This document shows, in pieces, positions 1 to 7,543 of a stretch of DNA of 15,546 bases (position 1 is its first letter; each line of letters starts with the position of its first letter). This DNA comes from Thermaceae bacterium. GTDB lineage: Bacteria > Deinococcota > Deinococci > Deinococcales > Marinithermaceae. The translations under genes and the position numbers were made by a program. The stretch lies in the NCBI GenBank assembly GCA_027023115.1, contig JALVWZ010000084.1:1-15546 (forward strand), given 5' to 3'. The notes beneath the pieces are model-generated. The model ran no database searches. It had not been told where the DNA came from and saw only the letters and a list, made by a program, of their open reading frames with translations.

Positions 1-301
1 TGCCCTTGAGGAACTCCGCCGCCTGGTGGCTGCGATTGCCGCTATGGCAGTAGAGGTATACCGGCTCGTCCTTTGGTAAGGTCTTATACCAAACTTCAAT
101 CTGCTGAAGTGGTTTGTTGACCGCTCCGGCTATGTGCTCCTGGGCGTACTCCGAAGGGGTGCGAACGTCGACTATCATCACTCCGGGGCGACCCAGCTGG
201 GCATAAAGGTCGTCGGCCGTTACGTTCTTGTAAGCGCCCTTGGGCGCGCAGGCCGCCAGGACCGCCAGCAGCACCGTCAGCAGCAGGCTCCACTTGCGCA
301 T
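1..301 (-). CDS. Rhodanese-like lipoprotein (partial, C-terminus beyond window)
   Basis: Single-domain rhodanese (sulfurtransferase fold), probably anchored outside the cytoplasmic membrane. The first 100 residues are visible; the rest runs off the window edge. Residues 1-18 form a lipoprotein signal peptide: positive N-terminus (MRK), leucine/valine-rich core and lipobox L15-A16-A17-C18. The rhodanese part follows, with the V-D-V-R-T-P-S-E-Y segment (44-52) and the active-site loop C85-H-S-G-N-R-S91, where C85 would carry the persulfide. The ATG at 301 has a GAGGAG ribosome site 5 to 7 nt upstream. The gene lies 55 nt downstream of the disulfide oxidoreductase gene on the same strand, separated by a hairpin. 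Extracytoplasmic sulfur transfer or persulfide handling is inferred; such proteins are also called PspE-like. Confidence 0.9.
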   Translation of the reverse strand, partial: MRKWSLLLTVLLAVLAACAPKGAYKNVTADDLYAQLGRPGVMIVDVRTPSEYAQEHIAGAVNKPLQQIEVWYKTLPKDEPVYLYCHSGNRSHQAAEFLKG

Positions 302-313
302 ATTCGCTCCTCG

Positions 314-346
314 AAAAGCCGCGGGGGGAGCATAGCTCCCCCCGCG
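314..346 (-). terminator. Hairpin terminator or attenuator between oxidoreductase and rhodanese genes
   Basis: A perfect 12-bp GC-rich stem (320-331 with 335-346, loop ATA) is followed on the minus strand by GC and then TTTT. It sits after the oxidoreductase stop codon and only 18 nt before the rhodanese start. There is no room for a separate promoter between hairpin and start, so it may be a leaky terminator that lowers rhodanese expression. Confidence 0.75.
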
Positions 347-356
347 TGCGCCTAGC

Positions 357-1046
357 TCAGGCCGTGGCCGCTACGGCCTTCTTGACGGCTTCCAGGAAGG
401 CCGAAACCGGCTGGGCTCCCAGGACCCGCTGCACGCCACCATTGATTATGGCGTCGGGAACGCCGCTGATGTTGTACTTCTGCGAAAGGGCCGGGAACTC
501 CTGAGCCTCCACCATCTCGCCCATGATCTTCGGCGAGGCGTAGGCGAAGCGGTGAGAAACCCGCACCGCCTGCGGGCAGTAGGGGCAGGTGGGGGTCACA
601 AAGACCTGCATGGTCACCTCGGAGGGAAGCTCGTTGAGCTCCTTGACCACGTCCTCGGGTAGGCCGTGCCCCTCGCGACCGATCATCTCGATGTCCTCGA
701 GCAGGCTGGCGAACTCGTAACCGGCGGGAATGCCGCGGTAGCGGACGTTGACCGCATCGGTCCCCTGCTCGCGCAGAATGATGGTCGGCGCCGCTTCGAC
801 GCGCATCTCCTTGGCCTTCTCCTGCCCTTCGGGGGCGGACATGTCGAAGACGGTCAGGTGCACCTTTTCGGAAAGGGGCTCGATCTCTTCGAGTAACTGC
901 TGCGTCTCCTTGCAGTACATGCACGGCTCCTTACCCGGAGCCACGATGGTCGAGGAGTCGGTGAAGAGTACGATTTCCACGTCGCGCGCCAGGTTGCCCA
1001 GGCGCTCGCGTACTATTTGCTGTTCTTGTTCTCCCAGTAACGGCAT
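357..1046 (-). CDS. Protein disulfide oxidoreductase (glutaredoxin-like PDO, two thioredoxin folds)
   Basis: A 229-residue thiol-disulfide oxidoreductase of the PDO family known from thermophiles, made of two thioredoxin-fold units in tandem. Unit one has a C42-M-Y-C45 redox site and an A-P-T cis-proline loop at 86-88. Unit two has the classic T-C154-P-Y-C157 site and a S-G-V-P cis-proline segment near the C-terminus. There is no signal peptide, so it should act in the cytoplasm, typically in disulfide formation or reduction together with a thioredoxin reductase. The ATG at 1046 is chosen because AGGAGGT lies 7 nt upstream; an open frame extends to 1115 but would run through the palindromic operator. 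The lipoprotein rhodanese follows on the same strand, suggesting a shared thiol or sulfur role. Length agrees with the family. Confidence 0.93.
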   Translation of the reverse strand: MPLLGEQEQQIVRERLGNLARDVEIVLFTDSSTIVAPGKEPCMYCKETQQLLEEIEPLSEKVHLTVFDMSAPEGQEKAKEMRVEAAPTIILREQGTDAVNVRYRGIPAGYEFASLLEDIEMIGREGHGLPEDVVKELNELPSEVTMQVFVTPTCPYCPQAVRVSHRFAYASPKIMGEMVEAQEFPALSQKYNISGVPDAIINGGVQRVLGAQPVSAFLEAVKKAVAATA

Positions 1047-1068
1047 ACTACCTCCTTGCTTTCTGCGG

Positions 1069-1091
1069 AATATATACCCCCGAGGGGGTAT
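1069..1091 (-). promoter_or_regulatory. CsoR/CstR-like palindromic operator with candidate -10 box
   Basis: ATACCCCC-GA-GGGGGTAT (1074-1091) is a perfect 8-bp inverted repeat, 28 nt upstream of the oxidoreductase start. On the minus strand it abuts TATATT (1069-1074), a plausible -10; no clear -35 is seen. Known operators of the CsoR family (copper-sensing CsoR, persulfide-sensing CstR) have this A-T-A-C-C-C/G-G-G-T-A-T form. The regulator gene is not in the window, so the assignment is by resemblance only. Confidence 0.6.
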
Positions 1092-1230
1092 GACACGCTC
1101 ATAAAAGCATATCACAAACGGGCGCTTTTGTCTTTCTCCAAAGGAAGATTCATACCCGTCATAACCTTAAGGGTTACCGGTGATTAGTTGCCGCGCCCCG
1201 CGGCCGGCGGTGCTGCGGTAGCCTGGAGAC

Positions 1231-2181
1231 ATGCAGGTATACCTGGCGGCGGTACAGGCCGAGATTGAGCGCGAGCACTACCTCAGCGAAGCGGCCTTCG
1301 TGGAACGGACCGTGGCCCTGGCCGAGGCCGCCGTACGGGGCGCGCCCGCCGGCCACCGGGTCGTGGCTTTCCCCGAGGCCTACGCTCTGCCGCTCATCTT
1401 CTGGCTCGGTGCCGCCAAGAACGTGCTCCGCGCCCGGTCGAGCTTCGCCGCCGGCCTGCGGCTGCTGGCCGGCGGCCTGCGGCAAGCGCCCGCTGCTCTT
1501 CTGCATCACCCCCGGCCGGACCTCGTCTACCACCTGCGTCTGCCGCAGGTCTGGCCCGCCTACCACCGCGCTTTCAGCGAGGCGGCCCGGCGAACGTCGG
1601 CTTACGTGATTGGCGGCTCGCTTTTCGGCCCCCTGCTCGACTGGGAACCGGCGCGCGGTCTGCACGCGGCCGGTCAGCGCAGCTACAACTGGCTGGGGGT
1701 ATATACCCCCCGGGGTACCATTCTGGCCCGGCCCGCCAAGGTGCGCCTGACCCCGGACGAACGCCGCGCGTTCCTGAGCTCCGCCCCGTTTGGGTCGCAG
1801 GTGTTCGCTACCGCCATCGGGCGGATGGCCACGCTCATCTGTCTCGATGCTTTTCACGAATCGCTGGTGGAGCGCGCCGACGCCGCCGGCGCTTGGCTGT
1901 TGGTGCAACCCTCCGCCAACGCCGCCGCCTGGGAAGGACCTTGGAGCGCCGATCCGGCCCAGGTAGAGGGCGAGGTGTGGTTGCGCGAAGGCCTGAGCAA
2001 GAAGCTGGTGGGGCGCGAGAACCTGCGCTACGGCCTCAACCCGATGCTCAACGGCGACTTTTACGACCTGCACTTCGAGGGCCAAAGCAGCGTCACCGCC
2101 GCCGGCGAGTTCCTGGCCCTGGCCGCACAGCCGCGGGGAGACGATATAGTAGCGGCCCTGGTGGAAGCTCCCGCGCACTAA
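1231..2181 (+). CDS. Nitrilase-superfamily carbon-nitrogen hydrolase
   Basis: A 316-residue cytoplasmic amidohydrolase of the nitrilase superfamily; the substrate is unknown. All three catalytic residues are present in order: E49 in V-V-A-F-P-E-A, K170 in R-P-A-K-V-R-L-T-P-D-E, and the nucleophile C204 in T-L-I-C-L-D-A-F-H-E. The distance from Glu to Lys (about 120 residues) is longer than usual; the extra length includes a hydrophobic, arginine-punctuated stretch at 53-90. The ATG at 1231 gives the expected start just before the first beta strand (V-Y-L-A-A-V-Q). A GGAG lies only 2 nt upstream, too close for a good ribosome site, so translation may be leaderless. It is the first gene of a tight run with hemL (18-nt gap) and mnmE. 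It is not obviously related to heme or tRNA, so the grouping may only reflect co-transcription. Confidence 0.9.
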   Translation: MQVYLAAVQAEIEREHYLSEAAFVERTVALAEAAVRGAPAGHRVVAFPEAYALPLIFWLGAAKNVLRARSSFAAGLRLLAGGLRQAPAALLHHPRPDLVYHLRLPQVWPAYHRAFSEAARRTSAYVIGGSLFGPLLDWEPARGLHAAGQRSYNWLGVYTPRGTILARPAKVRLTPDERRAFLSSAPFGSQVFATAIGRMATLICLDAFHESLVERADAAGAWLLVQPSANAAAWEGPWSADPAQVEGEVWLREGLSKKLVGRENLRYGLNPMLNGDFYDLHFEGQSSVTAAGEFLALAAQPRGDDIVAALVEAPAH

Positions 2182-2199
2182 AGGTAACCTGAAAGCAGT

Positions 2200-3474
2200 A
2201 TGCGGACTAACGAAAGCGAGATCTTGTTTGCAAAAGCGCGGCGTTTGCTGCCAGGGGGCGTTTCCAGCCCGGTGAGGGCGTTCGGCTCGGTGGGCGGCAG
2301 CCCCCTCTTTCTGGTACGCAGCAGCGGCAGCCGCGTTTGGGACGCCGACGGCAACGAGTACGTGGACTACGTGGGCAGCTGGGGGCCGATGATACTCGGC
2401 CACGCCCGCCCGGAAGTGGTCGAGCTGGTGCAAGAAACGGCCGCCAATGGTCTGGGCTTTGGCGCGCCGCACCCGCTCGAGGTCGAGCTGGCGGAAGCGG
2501 TGAGGCGCGTCTACCCGGCCTTGGAAAAGTTGCGCTTCGTCAGCTCCGGCACCGAGGCCACCATGAGCGCCCTGCGCGTAGCCCGCGGCTATACCGGCCG
2601 CGACTACATCCTCAAGTTCAAGGGCAACTACCACGGCCACGCCGACGGCCTGCTGGTCGAGGCCGGCTCCGGCGCCCTGACCTTCGGCCAGCCCTCCAGC
2701 GCCGGCGTTCCCAAAGGCTACGCCGAGCTGACTTTGGTGGGCCGCTACAACGACCCGGAACACCTGGCGCAGGTGTTTGGCGAGTACGGAGAGCGGCTGG
2801 CGGCGGTCATCTTCGAACCGGTGGTCGGCAACGCCGGCGTCATTCCGCCCACGACCGAGTTCCTGAAAGCGCTGCGGGAGCTGACTCGCGAGTACGGCGC
2901 CTTGCTGATCGCCGACGAGGTAATGACCGGTTTCCGGCTGGCCCCGGGCGGCGCTACCGAGCGCTTCAGCCTCGAGCCGGACCTGATAACCCTAGGCAAG
3001 ATACTCGGCGGCGGCCTGCCGGCGGCGGCCTACGGCGGCCGCGCCGAGGTGATGGCCCAGGTGGCTCCCGAAGGCCCGGTCTACCAAGCGGGCACCCTCT
3101 CCGGCAACCCGCTGGCGATGGCCGCAGGGCTGGCGACGCTGCGCATCCTGCAAGCCGAACCGGAGATTTACGAACGCCTGGAAGACTACGGCGCCCGCCT
3201 GCAATCCGGCCTTGACGAGGTTCTGAGCGCCGCCGGCGTACCCCACGCCATCAACCGCGTCGGCTCGATGCTGACCGTCTTCTTTACCGAGGGACCGGTG
3301 CGCGGCTTTGACGACGCCGCTACCACCAATACCGAAACCTTCAAACGCTTCTTCCACGCCCTTTTGCAAGGCGGGGTCTACTGGCCCCCTTCGGCCTTCG
3401 AGGCGGCTTTCATATCGGCGGCCCACGGTGAAGAAGACCTGGAAAAGACCATCGCCGCCGCTAGAACGTTCTGA
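2200..3474 (+). CDS. hemL: Glutamate-1-semialdehyde 2,1-aminomutase
   Basis: PLP-dependent enzyme of the C5 route to tetrapyrroles, converting glutamate-1-semialdehyde to 5-aminolevulinate in the cytoplasm. The 424-residue length fits the family. Landmarks: L-L-P-G-G-V-S-S-P-V-R-A-F near the N-terminus, the phosphate-binding S-S-G-T-E-A-T (115-121), the K-G-N-Y-H-G-H segment (141-147), A-D-E-V-M-T-G-F-R (238-246) where the aspartate contacts the pyridine nitrogen, and the PLP lysine K267 in T-L-G-K-I-L-G-G-G-L-P. The motifs separate HemL from generic class-III aminotransferases. The start ATG at 2200 is 18 nt after the hydrolase stop, with only a weak AAAGGT ribosome site. mnmE begins 3 nt after its stop. 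hemA and hemB are not in the window. Confidence 0.97.
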   Translation: MRTNESEILFAKARRLLPGGVSSPVRAFGSVGGSPLFLVRSSGSRVWDADGNEYVDYVGSWGPMILGHARPEVVELVQETAANGLGFGAPHPLEVELAEAVRRVYPALEKLRFVSSGTEATMSALRVARGYTGRDYILKFKGNYHGHADGLLVEAGSGALTFGQPSSAGVPKGYAELTLVGRYNDPEHLAQVFGEYGERLAAVIFEPVVGNAGVIPPTTEFLKALRELTREYGALLIADEVMTGFRLAPGGATERFSLEPDLITLGKILGGGLPAAAYGGRAEVMAQVAPEGPVYQAGTLSGNPLAMAAGLATLRILQAEPEIYERLEDYGARLQSGLDEVLSAAGVPHAINRVGSMLTVFFTEGPVRGFDDAATTNTETFKRFFHALLQGGVYWPPSAFEAAFISAAHGEEDLEKTIAAARTF

Positions 3475-3477
3475 GCC

Positions 3478-4785
3478 GTGCTGCCCGACCTGTACGACAC
3501 CATCGCCGCCGTCGCCACTCCTCCCGGGGTGGGCGGCGTGGGCGTGGTGCGCCTCAGCGGCCCGCGGGCGCTGGAGCTGGCGGCCCGCTTCTGGCGCGGC
3601 CGCGACCCGCGCCAAAGCCCCGGCGGCCGCTTCTGGCACGGCTGGTTGGTGGACGAGCGCGGCGAGAAGATAGACGAAGCCCTGTTGCTGGTCTTCCGCG
3701 CTCCTCGCTCCTACACCGGTGAGGACGTGGCGGAGCTGCAAACCCACGGCTCGCCGGCGGTGCTGCGCAAGCTGCTCGGCCAGCTGCTGGCGGCCGGAGC
3801 CCGCGCCGCCGCCCCCGGCGAGTTCACCCTGCGCGCCTACCTCAACGGCCGCCTGGACCTGGCCCAGGCGGAAAGCGTGCTGGCGCTGGTGGAGGCCGAG
3901 GGCGAGACCGCCCGCCGGCAGGCTATGCGCGGCCTCACTCGCGAACTGTCCCGGCGCATCGGCGCCATCAACCAAAACCTGCTCGACCTGCTGGCCCACA
4001 TCCAGGCGCTGCTCGACTACCCCGAAGAAGGCGTGGAGCCGCACCGGGCGCGAAAGACTATCAGCGAAGCGCTGGTCGCGATAGACCACCTGCTGGCCAC
4101 CGCCCCGGCCGGGCGCGTAGTCCGCAGCGGCGCCCGCTTGGCGCTGGTCGGAGCCCCCAACGCCGGTAAGTCGAGTTTGCTGAACGCCCTGCTCGGCTAC
4201 GAACGGGCGCTGGTCCACCACCAACCCGGCACTACCCGCGACTATCTGGAGGCCCCCCTGGAGATCGAAGGCGTACCGCTGGTCGCCGTCGATACCGCCG
4301 GCGTTCGCGAGACCAGCGACCCGGTGGAGGCGGCCGGGGTAGAAAAAGCCTTGGCGACAGCCGCCGCCGCCGATCTGATCCTCTACCTGGCCGACGTTTC
4401 GTCTCCCCTCCCAGCGCCGCCCGACCTCCCCTGGGAAAGGGTCATCAAGGTGGCCAGTAAAGCCGACTTGGAACCCGCCTGGGAAAGTGACGAGTACCTG
4501 CCGGTTTCGGCGCATAGCGGCGCCGGCGTCGTCGAGCTGAAAAACTTGATCAAAGAACGCCTCTTGGCCGGCGCCGAGGAGGGCGAGGTCTGGATCACCA
4601 GCGAACGCCACCGCCGGGCGCTGGAGGAGGCCCGCGGCTTTCTCGAAGAGGCCCTGAATGCCCCCGAAGACCTGATGGGCATGTCGCTCGAGGCCGCCAG
4701 CCGTTCCCTGGCCGCCATCACCGGCGACGACGTGAGCGAAGAGGTGATAGCCAGGGTATTCGCCAACTTCTGCGTGGGTAAATAG
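3478..4785 (+). CDS. mnmE: tRNA modification GTPase MnmE (TrmE)
   Basis: GTPase that works with MnmG to install the (carboxymethyl)aminomethyl group on wobble uridine U34 of certain tRNAs, using a folate one-carbon unit. The 435 residues show all three parts: the N-terminal folate-binding domain starting [11 protein letters not shown] (7-17), the helical domain, and an inserted G domain with P-loop G225-A-P-N-A-G-K-S-S233, switch T-T-R-D (252-255), D-T-A-G (272-275) and a G4 motif reading S-K-A-D (327-330) instead of the usual N-K-x-D. The C-terminus ends in F-C-V-G-K, the conserved tail carrying the essential cysteine. The start is GTG, 3 nt after the hemL stop and without its own ribosome site, so translational coupling is likely. 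mnmG is not nearby. Confidence 0.97.
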   Translation: MLPDLYDTIAAVATPPGVGGVGVVRLSGPRALELAARFWRGRDPRQSPGGRFWHGWLVDERGEKIDEALLLVFRAPRSYTGEDVAELQTHGSPAVLRKLLGQLLAAGARAAAPGEFTLRAYLNGRLDLAQAESVLALVEAEGETARRQAMRGLTRELSRRIGAINQNLLDLLAHIQALLDYPEEGVEPHRARKTISEALVAIDHLLATAPAGRVVRSGARLALVGAPNAGKSSLLNALLGYERALVHHQPGTTRDYLEAPLEIEGVPLVAVDTAGVRETSDPVEAAGVEKALATAAAADLILYLADVSSPLPAPPDLPWERVIKVASKADLEPAWESDEYLPVSAHSGAGVVELKNLIKERLLAGAEEGEVWITSERHRRALEEARGFLEEALNAPEDLMGMSLEAASRSLAAITGDDVSEEVIARVFANFCVGK

Positions 4786-4983
4786 CGAACGCCCTTACTA
4801 CCGCTGGGTTATCTGGACGCGGCCTTACAGACAACTACATTTGCTAAACGAGTAGCTATGCCTCGCTCATGAATAGTTTAGGCTGGCTTTTACTTCGTAC
4901 CGCTCCTTACTTTTTCTACTCGTTTACTGGGCATTTTCTATTGGGTAAAGATGGTTTGTTTTTATGGTAATATAAACAGGAGT
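4786..4983 (+). promoter_or_regulatory. AT-richer upstream region with candidate leaderless promoter
   Basis: This stretch separates mnmE from the HD-GYP gene and is clearly more AT-rich than its surroundings. TATAAA at 4971-4976 ends exactly 7 nt before the ATG at 4984, the layout of a leaderless Deinococcota promoter. AGGAG sits only 1 nt from the ATG, too close to act as a ribosome site. TTGGGT (4941-4946) with TATGGT (4963-4968) is an alternative pair. No terminator for mnmE is evident here. Confidence 0.4.
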
Positions 4984-7464
4984 ATGGATTTACCGCCGGT
5001 ATTAGCGCACTTTAATTCCTTTCTAAAGGCCCTCGACGTTGGGGACGCCCCTTTCTTCATCGGTCGCGTAGACGGCGACGGCGTTTGGATAGAGCGCGCC
5101 AATGAACTACTGCGCCTCAGCCTGGGCGAGCCCAAAATAGACCTTCCCGTACCAGCGAGCCGTTACTGCACCGAGGAAAATAGGCTCGATTCGATCCGTC
5201 AAGCGGTTGAGTCCAATCGCGCTACCGTGGTCCCTATCACCCTGCCGCCAGCCGGAAACGTACCTCAGTCGGTAGAACTGCAGGTTCTCCCCCTAACCAA
5301 CGGTTACTTCGCCGGCATAGTCAACAACCTCAACCGCGACCGCCGCCTGGCCCAGGTGTTCCGCTCGCTCGACAAGGTCAAGGCGGCGCTCGATGAAGAA
5401 GCCGATGTGTTCTATAAAGCAGTCCTCAGCGCGGCGATCGACTCGGTCCCAGGAACCGAAGCCGGCAGCCTATGGATCCTGGAGGGCAGGCACTTCGTCT
5501 GCCGCGCGCAATACGGTTTTAGCAACGAACTGGTGGGTAGCTCGGTAAGCTACGAAGACGAGCTGTCCTGGTACGGCCTCGACGAAGCTTCGTTCTTGAT
5601 GGGCATCCCTCGCATAATCGAACCGGAAGACATCGTCAAGCGCCATGAGGCAAGCCAGCTATCCAACCAGCTCCCCCTCTTTGCCAACCCCAACGAGCTC
5701 ACCAACCTGTTGATCCCAATAGTCCACCGCGGCCAGGTGCTCGGCACCTTCAATCTCGATAACCTGCACCGCAGCAGAGCTCTAACCCAAGACTCCGTAA
5801 TCGCCGGTCAGGTCTTCGTACGCGAGATAGTCGCCTACGTCGAAAGTCGCCGTCGTGAGCACGCCCTGCAAAACAGGCTGGAGCTGCTCGACCGCATCGC
5901 CACGGTCAGTCGTATTGCCCGCAGCGCCGGCAGCCAGGGACAGCTGTTCATGAAAATCCTCTCTTCGTTGCGGGAATACACCGCCGCTGAAGAAGCGGCG
6001 TTTGCGCTTCTGAGCGAAAATGGCGACGCGCTGCACATAGTGGCCTCGACTTCGCCCGACCTCACCGCTGGCACCCGCATCCCACGCGCCACCAGCGCCA
6101 GCTGGACCGCCATCGACGAAAGTCGGGTGGTTTTCATTCCCAAGGCCCGCCACGATCCGCGCGTACTCCACTACGGTCCCCTGCCGCCCGAAGAGGCCGG
6201 TGATATTTCCGTACTGGCGGCACCGCTGACCAATGTCGAAGGCAAGACGGTGGGCGTCCTGACCATCAACAGCCACCCGGGGAATAACTTCAGCGACGAA
6301 GAAATAGCCTTCGTCGAAGCGGTGGCCGAGTCGGTAGGTATGTCCATCGAACGCCTCCAGGCCCTGGGCGAAGCGACCCGCCGGGCCGCTGCCTACCGTA
6401 AGCTCCTAGGCCTTTCCAGCGAGATCGAGTCCATAGACAGCCCTCGCGAAATCGCCCAGCGGGCGCTGCAAACCATTCTCGAGCTCACCCCCTTCGAAGC
6501 GGCTGTGTTTTACACCATCGACAAGATAAACGACGACAAGATCAAGCCCGAGATAATAGCCGGCGACTACCCCTCACGCTTTCCACGCCTCTACTTCGAA
6601 AGCGACGTCTCATTGGGAGACGGGCTGGTTGGTGAAGCAATCGCAAACCGCGAAAACCGCGCTGTTTATGACTATCTAGAATACCCAGGCGCTATCCGCG
6701 AGTTCCAAGAAATAGGGGCTCGCAGCGTTCTGGTGGAACCGCTATGGGTAAAGGACACCCCTTACGGAGCGCTCTCCTTAGTCACCTTCACCTCGCCCAC
6801 CCTCCCCTCTTCCGAAGCCCGCAATCTTCTCCAACTCACTGCTCGCCGCATAGAACGCGCCATCGAGCGCATCGGCCACCTGACCTCGCTCAAAGAGGCA
6901 CGCGAGGCAATGCTCCGCGCTTTTGGCGTGGCGCTCGAGCGCCGCGACTACGAAACCCAGGGGCACACGGAGCGGGTTACCGCTCTTTCGGTAGAGCTGG
7001 CTGCGGGGCTCGGCTTCCGCGGCCGCGACCTCGAGGCCATCCGCTGGGGTGCCTATCTGCACGATATCGGCAAACTGAGTATCCCCGACCGCATCCTGCT
7101 CAAACCCGGGCCGCTCACTGACGAAGAGTGGGAACTGATGAAGCGCCATACCGAGATCGGCTACGACATGCTCAGACCAATCCCATTCCTGCCAGACGCC
7201 ACGCGCAATATCGTTCGCTACCATCACGAGCGCTGGGACGGCAGCGGCTATCCAAGCGGCTTGTCCGGAACCGACATCCCACTCGAGGCTCGCATCTTTG
7301 CCGTCGTGGACGTTTTCGACGCCCTCGCTCACGACCGTCCTTACAAGAGCGGCTGGCCGGTCCACGCCGCCTATGAAGAGCTGGAGAGGCTGGCGGGTAA
7401 GCACCTCGACCCGGACATAGTCAGGCACTTCCTAAAGACCGCTTCGCAAAAGTCCGCCAGCTAA
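4984..7464 (+). CDS. Multi-GAF sensor with C-terminal HD-GYP domain (probable c-di-GMP phosphodiesterase)
   Basis: An 826-residue soluble signalling protein without membrane segments. By eye, residues 1-110 look PAS-like and are followed by three GAF-type regions at roughly 125-290, 315-460 and 485-635, joined by helical linkers. The C-terminal HD-GYP domain (about 640-826) keeps the metal and signature residues: H661 in G-H-T-E-R-V, H693-D694 in H-D-I-G-K, H747-H-E-R-W-D-G-S-G-Y-P757, and D-V-F-D-A-L downstream. HD-GYP domains of this form hydrolyse cyclic di-GMP, so the protein probably lowers c-di-GMP in response to an unknown GAF ligand. The ATG at 4984 is preferred over one at 4951 because a -10-like TATAAA lies between them. 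It is transcribed alone and no GGDEF gene is nearby. GAF boundaries are estimates. Confidence 0.93.
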   Translation: MDLPPVLAHFNSFLKALDVGDAPFFIGRVDGDGVWIERANELLRLSLGEPKIDLPVPASRYCTEENRLDSIRQAVESNRATVVPITLPPAGNVPQSVELQVLPLTNGYFAGIVNNLNRDRRLAQVFRSLDKVKAALDEEADVFYKAVLSAAIDSVPGTEAGSLWILEGRHFVCRAQYGFSNELVGSSVSYEDELSWYGLDEASFLMGIPRIIEPEDIVKRHEASQLSNQLPLFANPNELTNLLIPIVHRGQVLGTFNLDNLHRSRALTQDSVIAGQVFVREIVAYVESRRREHALQNRLELLDRIATVSRIARSAGSQGQLFMKILSSLREYTAAEEAAFALLSENGDALHIVASTSPDLTAGTRIPRATSASWTAIDESRVVFIPKARHDPRVLHYGPLPPEEAGDISVLAAPLTNVEGKTVGVLTINSHPGNNFSDEEIAFVEAVAESVGMSIERLQALGEATRRAAAYRKLLGLSSEIESIDSPREIAQRALQTILELTPFEAAVFYTIDKINDDKIKPEIIAGDYPSRFPRLYFESDVSLGDGLVGEAIANRENRAVYDYLEYPGAIREFQEIGARSVLVEPLWVKDTPYGALSLVTFTSPTLPSSEARNLLQLTARRIERAIERIGHLTSLKEAREAMLRAFGVALERRDYETQGHTERVTALSVELAAGLGFRGRDLEAIRWGAYLHDIGKLSIPDRILLKPGPLTDEEWELMKRHTEIGYDMLRPIPFLPDATRNIVRYHHERWDGSGYPSGLSGTDIPLEARIFAVVDVFDALAHDRPYKSGWPVHAAYEELERLAGKHLDPDIVRHFLKTASQKSAS

Positions 7465-7475
7465 TCCGGCTGGCG
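7455..7475 (+). terminator. Weak hairpin overlapping the HD-GYP stop codon
   Basis: CGCCAGC (7455-7461) pairs with GCTGGCG (7469-7475) around a 7-nt loop that includes the stop codon. The nearest T-run (TTTT at 7486-7489) is 10 nt further on, so this is a poor intrinsic terminator and may be incidental. Confidence 0.3.
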
Positions 7476-7493
7476 TCATCCGAGCTTTTGGAG

Positions 7494-7499
7494 TATACT
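7494..7499 (+). promoter_or_regulatory. Candidate -10 box of the metallophosphoesterase gene
   Basis: TATACT matches a vegetative -10 in five of six positions and lies 44 nt before the ATG, leaving room for the ribosome site. The -35 position is poor. A perfect TTGACA at 7504-7509 lies downstream of it but has no good -10 that would leave the ribosome site in the transcript. Confidence 0.3.
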
Positions 7500-7543
7500 A
7501 ATCTTGACAGTGGTAGACGCAGCTTTGCTAAGGGGGTGATGTT

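Noticed and set aside
357..1115. Upstream start for the disulfide oxidoreductase at 1115
   Set aside because: It would translate through the operator and the ribosome site; the ATG at 1046 has AGGAGGT at ideal spacing.
1174..4611. Long antisense open frames of over 500 codons opposite the hydrolase/hemL and hemL/mnmE genes
   Set aside because: They mirror real genes with catalytic motifs on the plus strand, have no recognisable domains and arise from high GC3 codon use.
4951..4986. Upstream start for the HD-GYP protein at 4951
   Set aside because: It has no ribosome site and the -10-like box lies downstream of it.
7504..7509. Perfect TTGACA as the metallophosphoesterase -35
   Set aside because: At 16-18 nt spacing only TGCTAA/GCTAAG is available, and transcription would then start inside or after the ribosome site.
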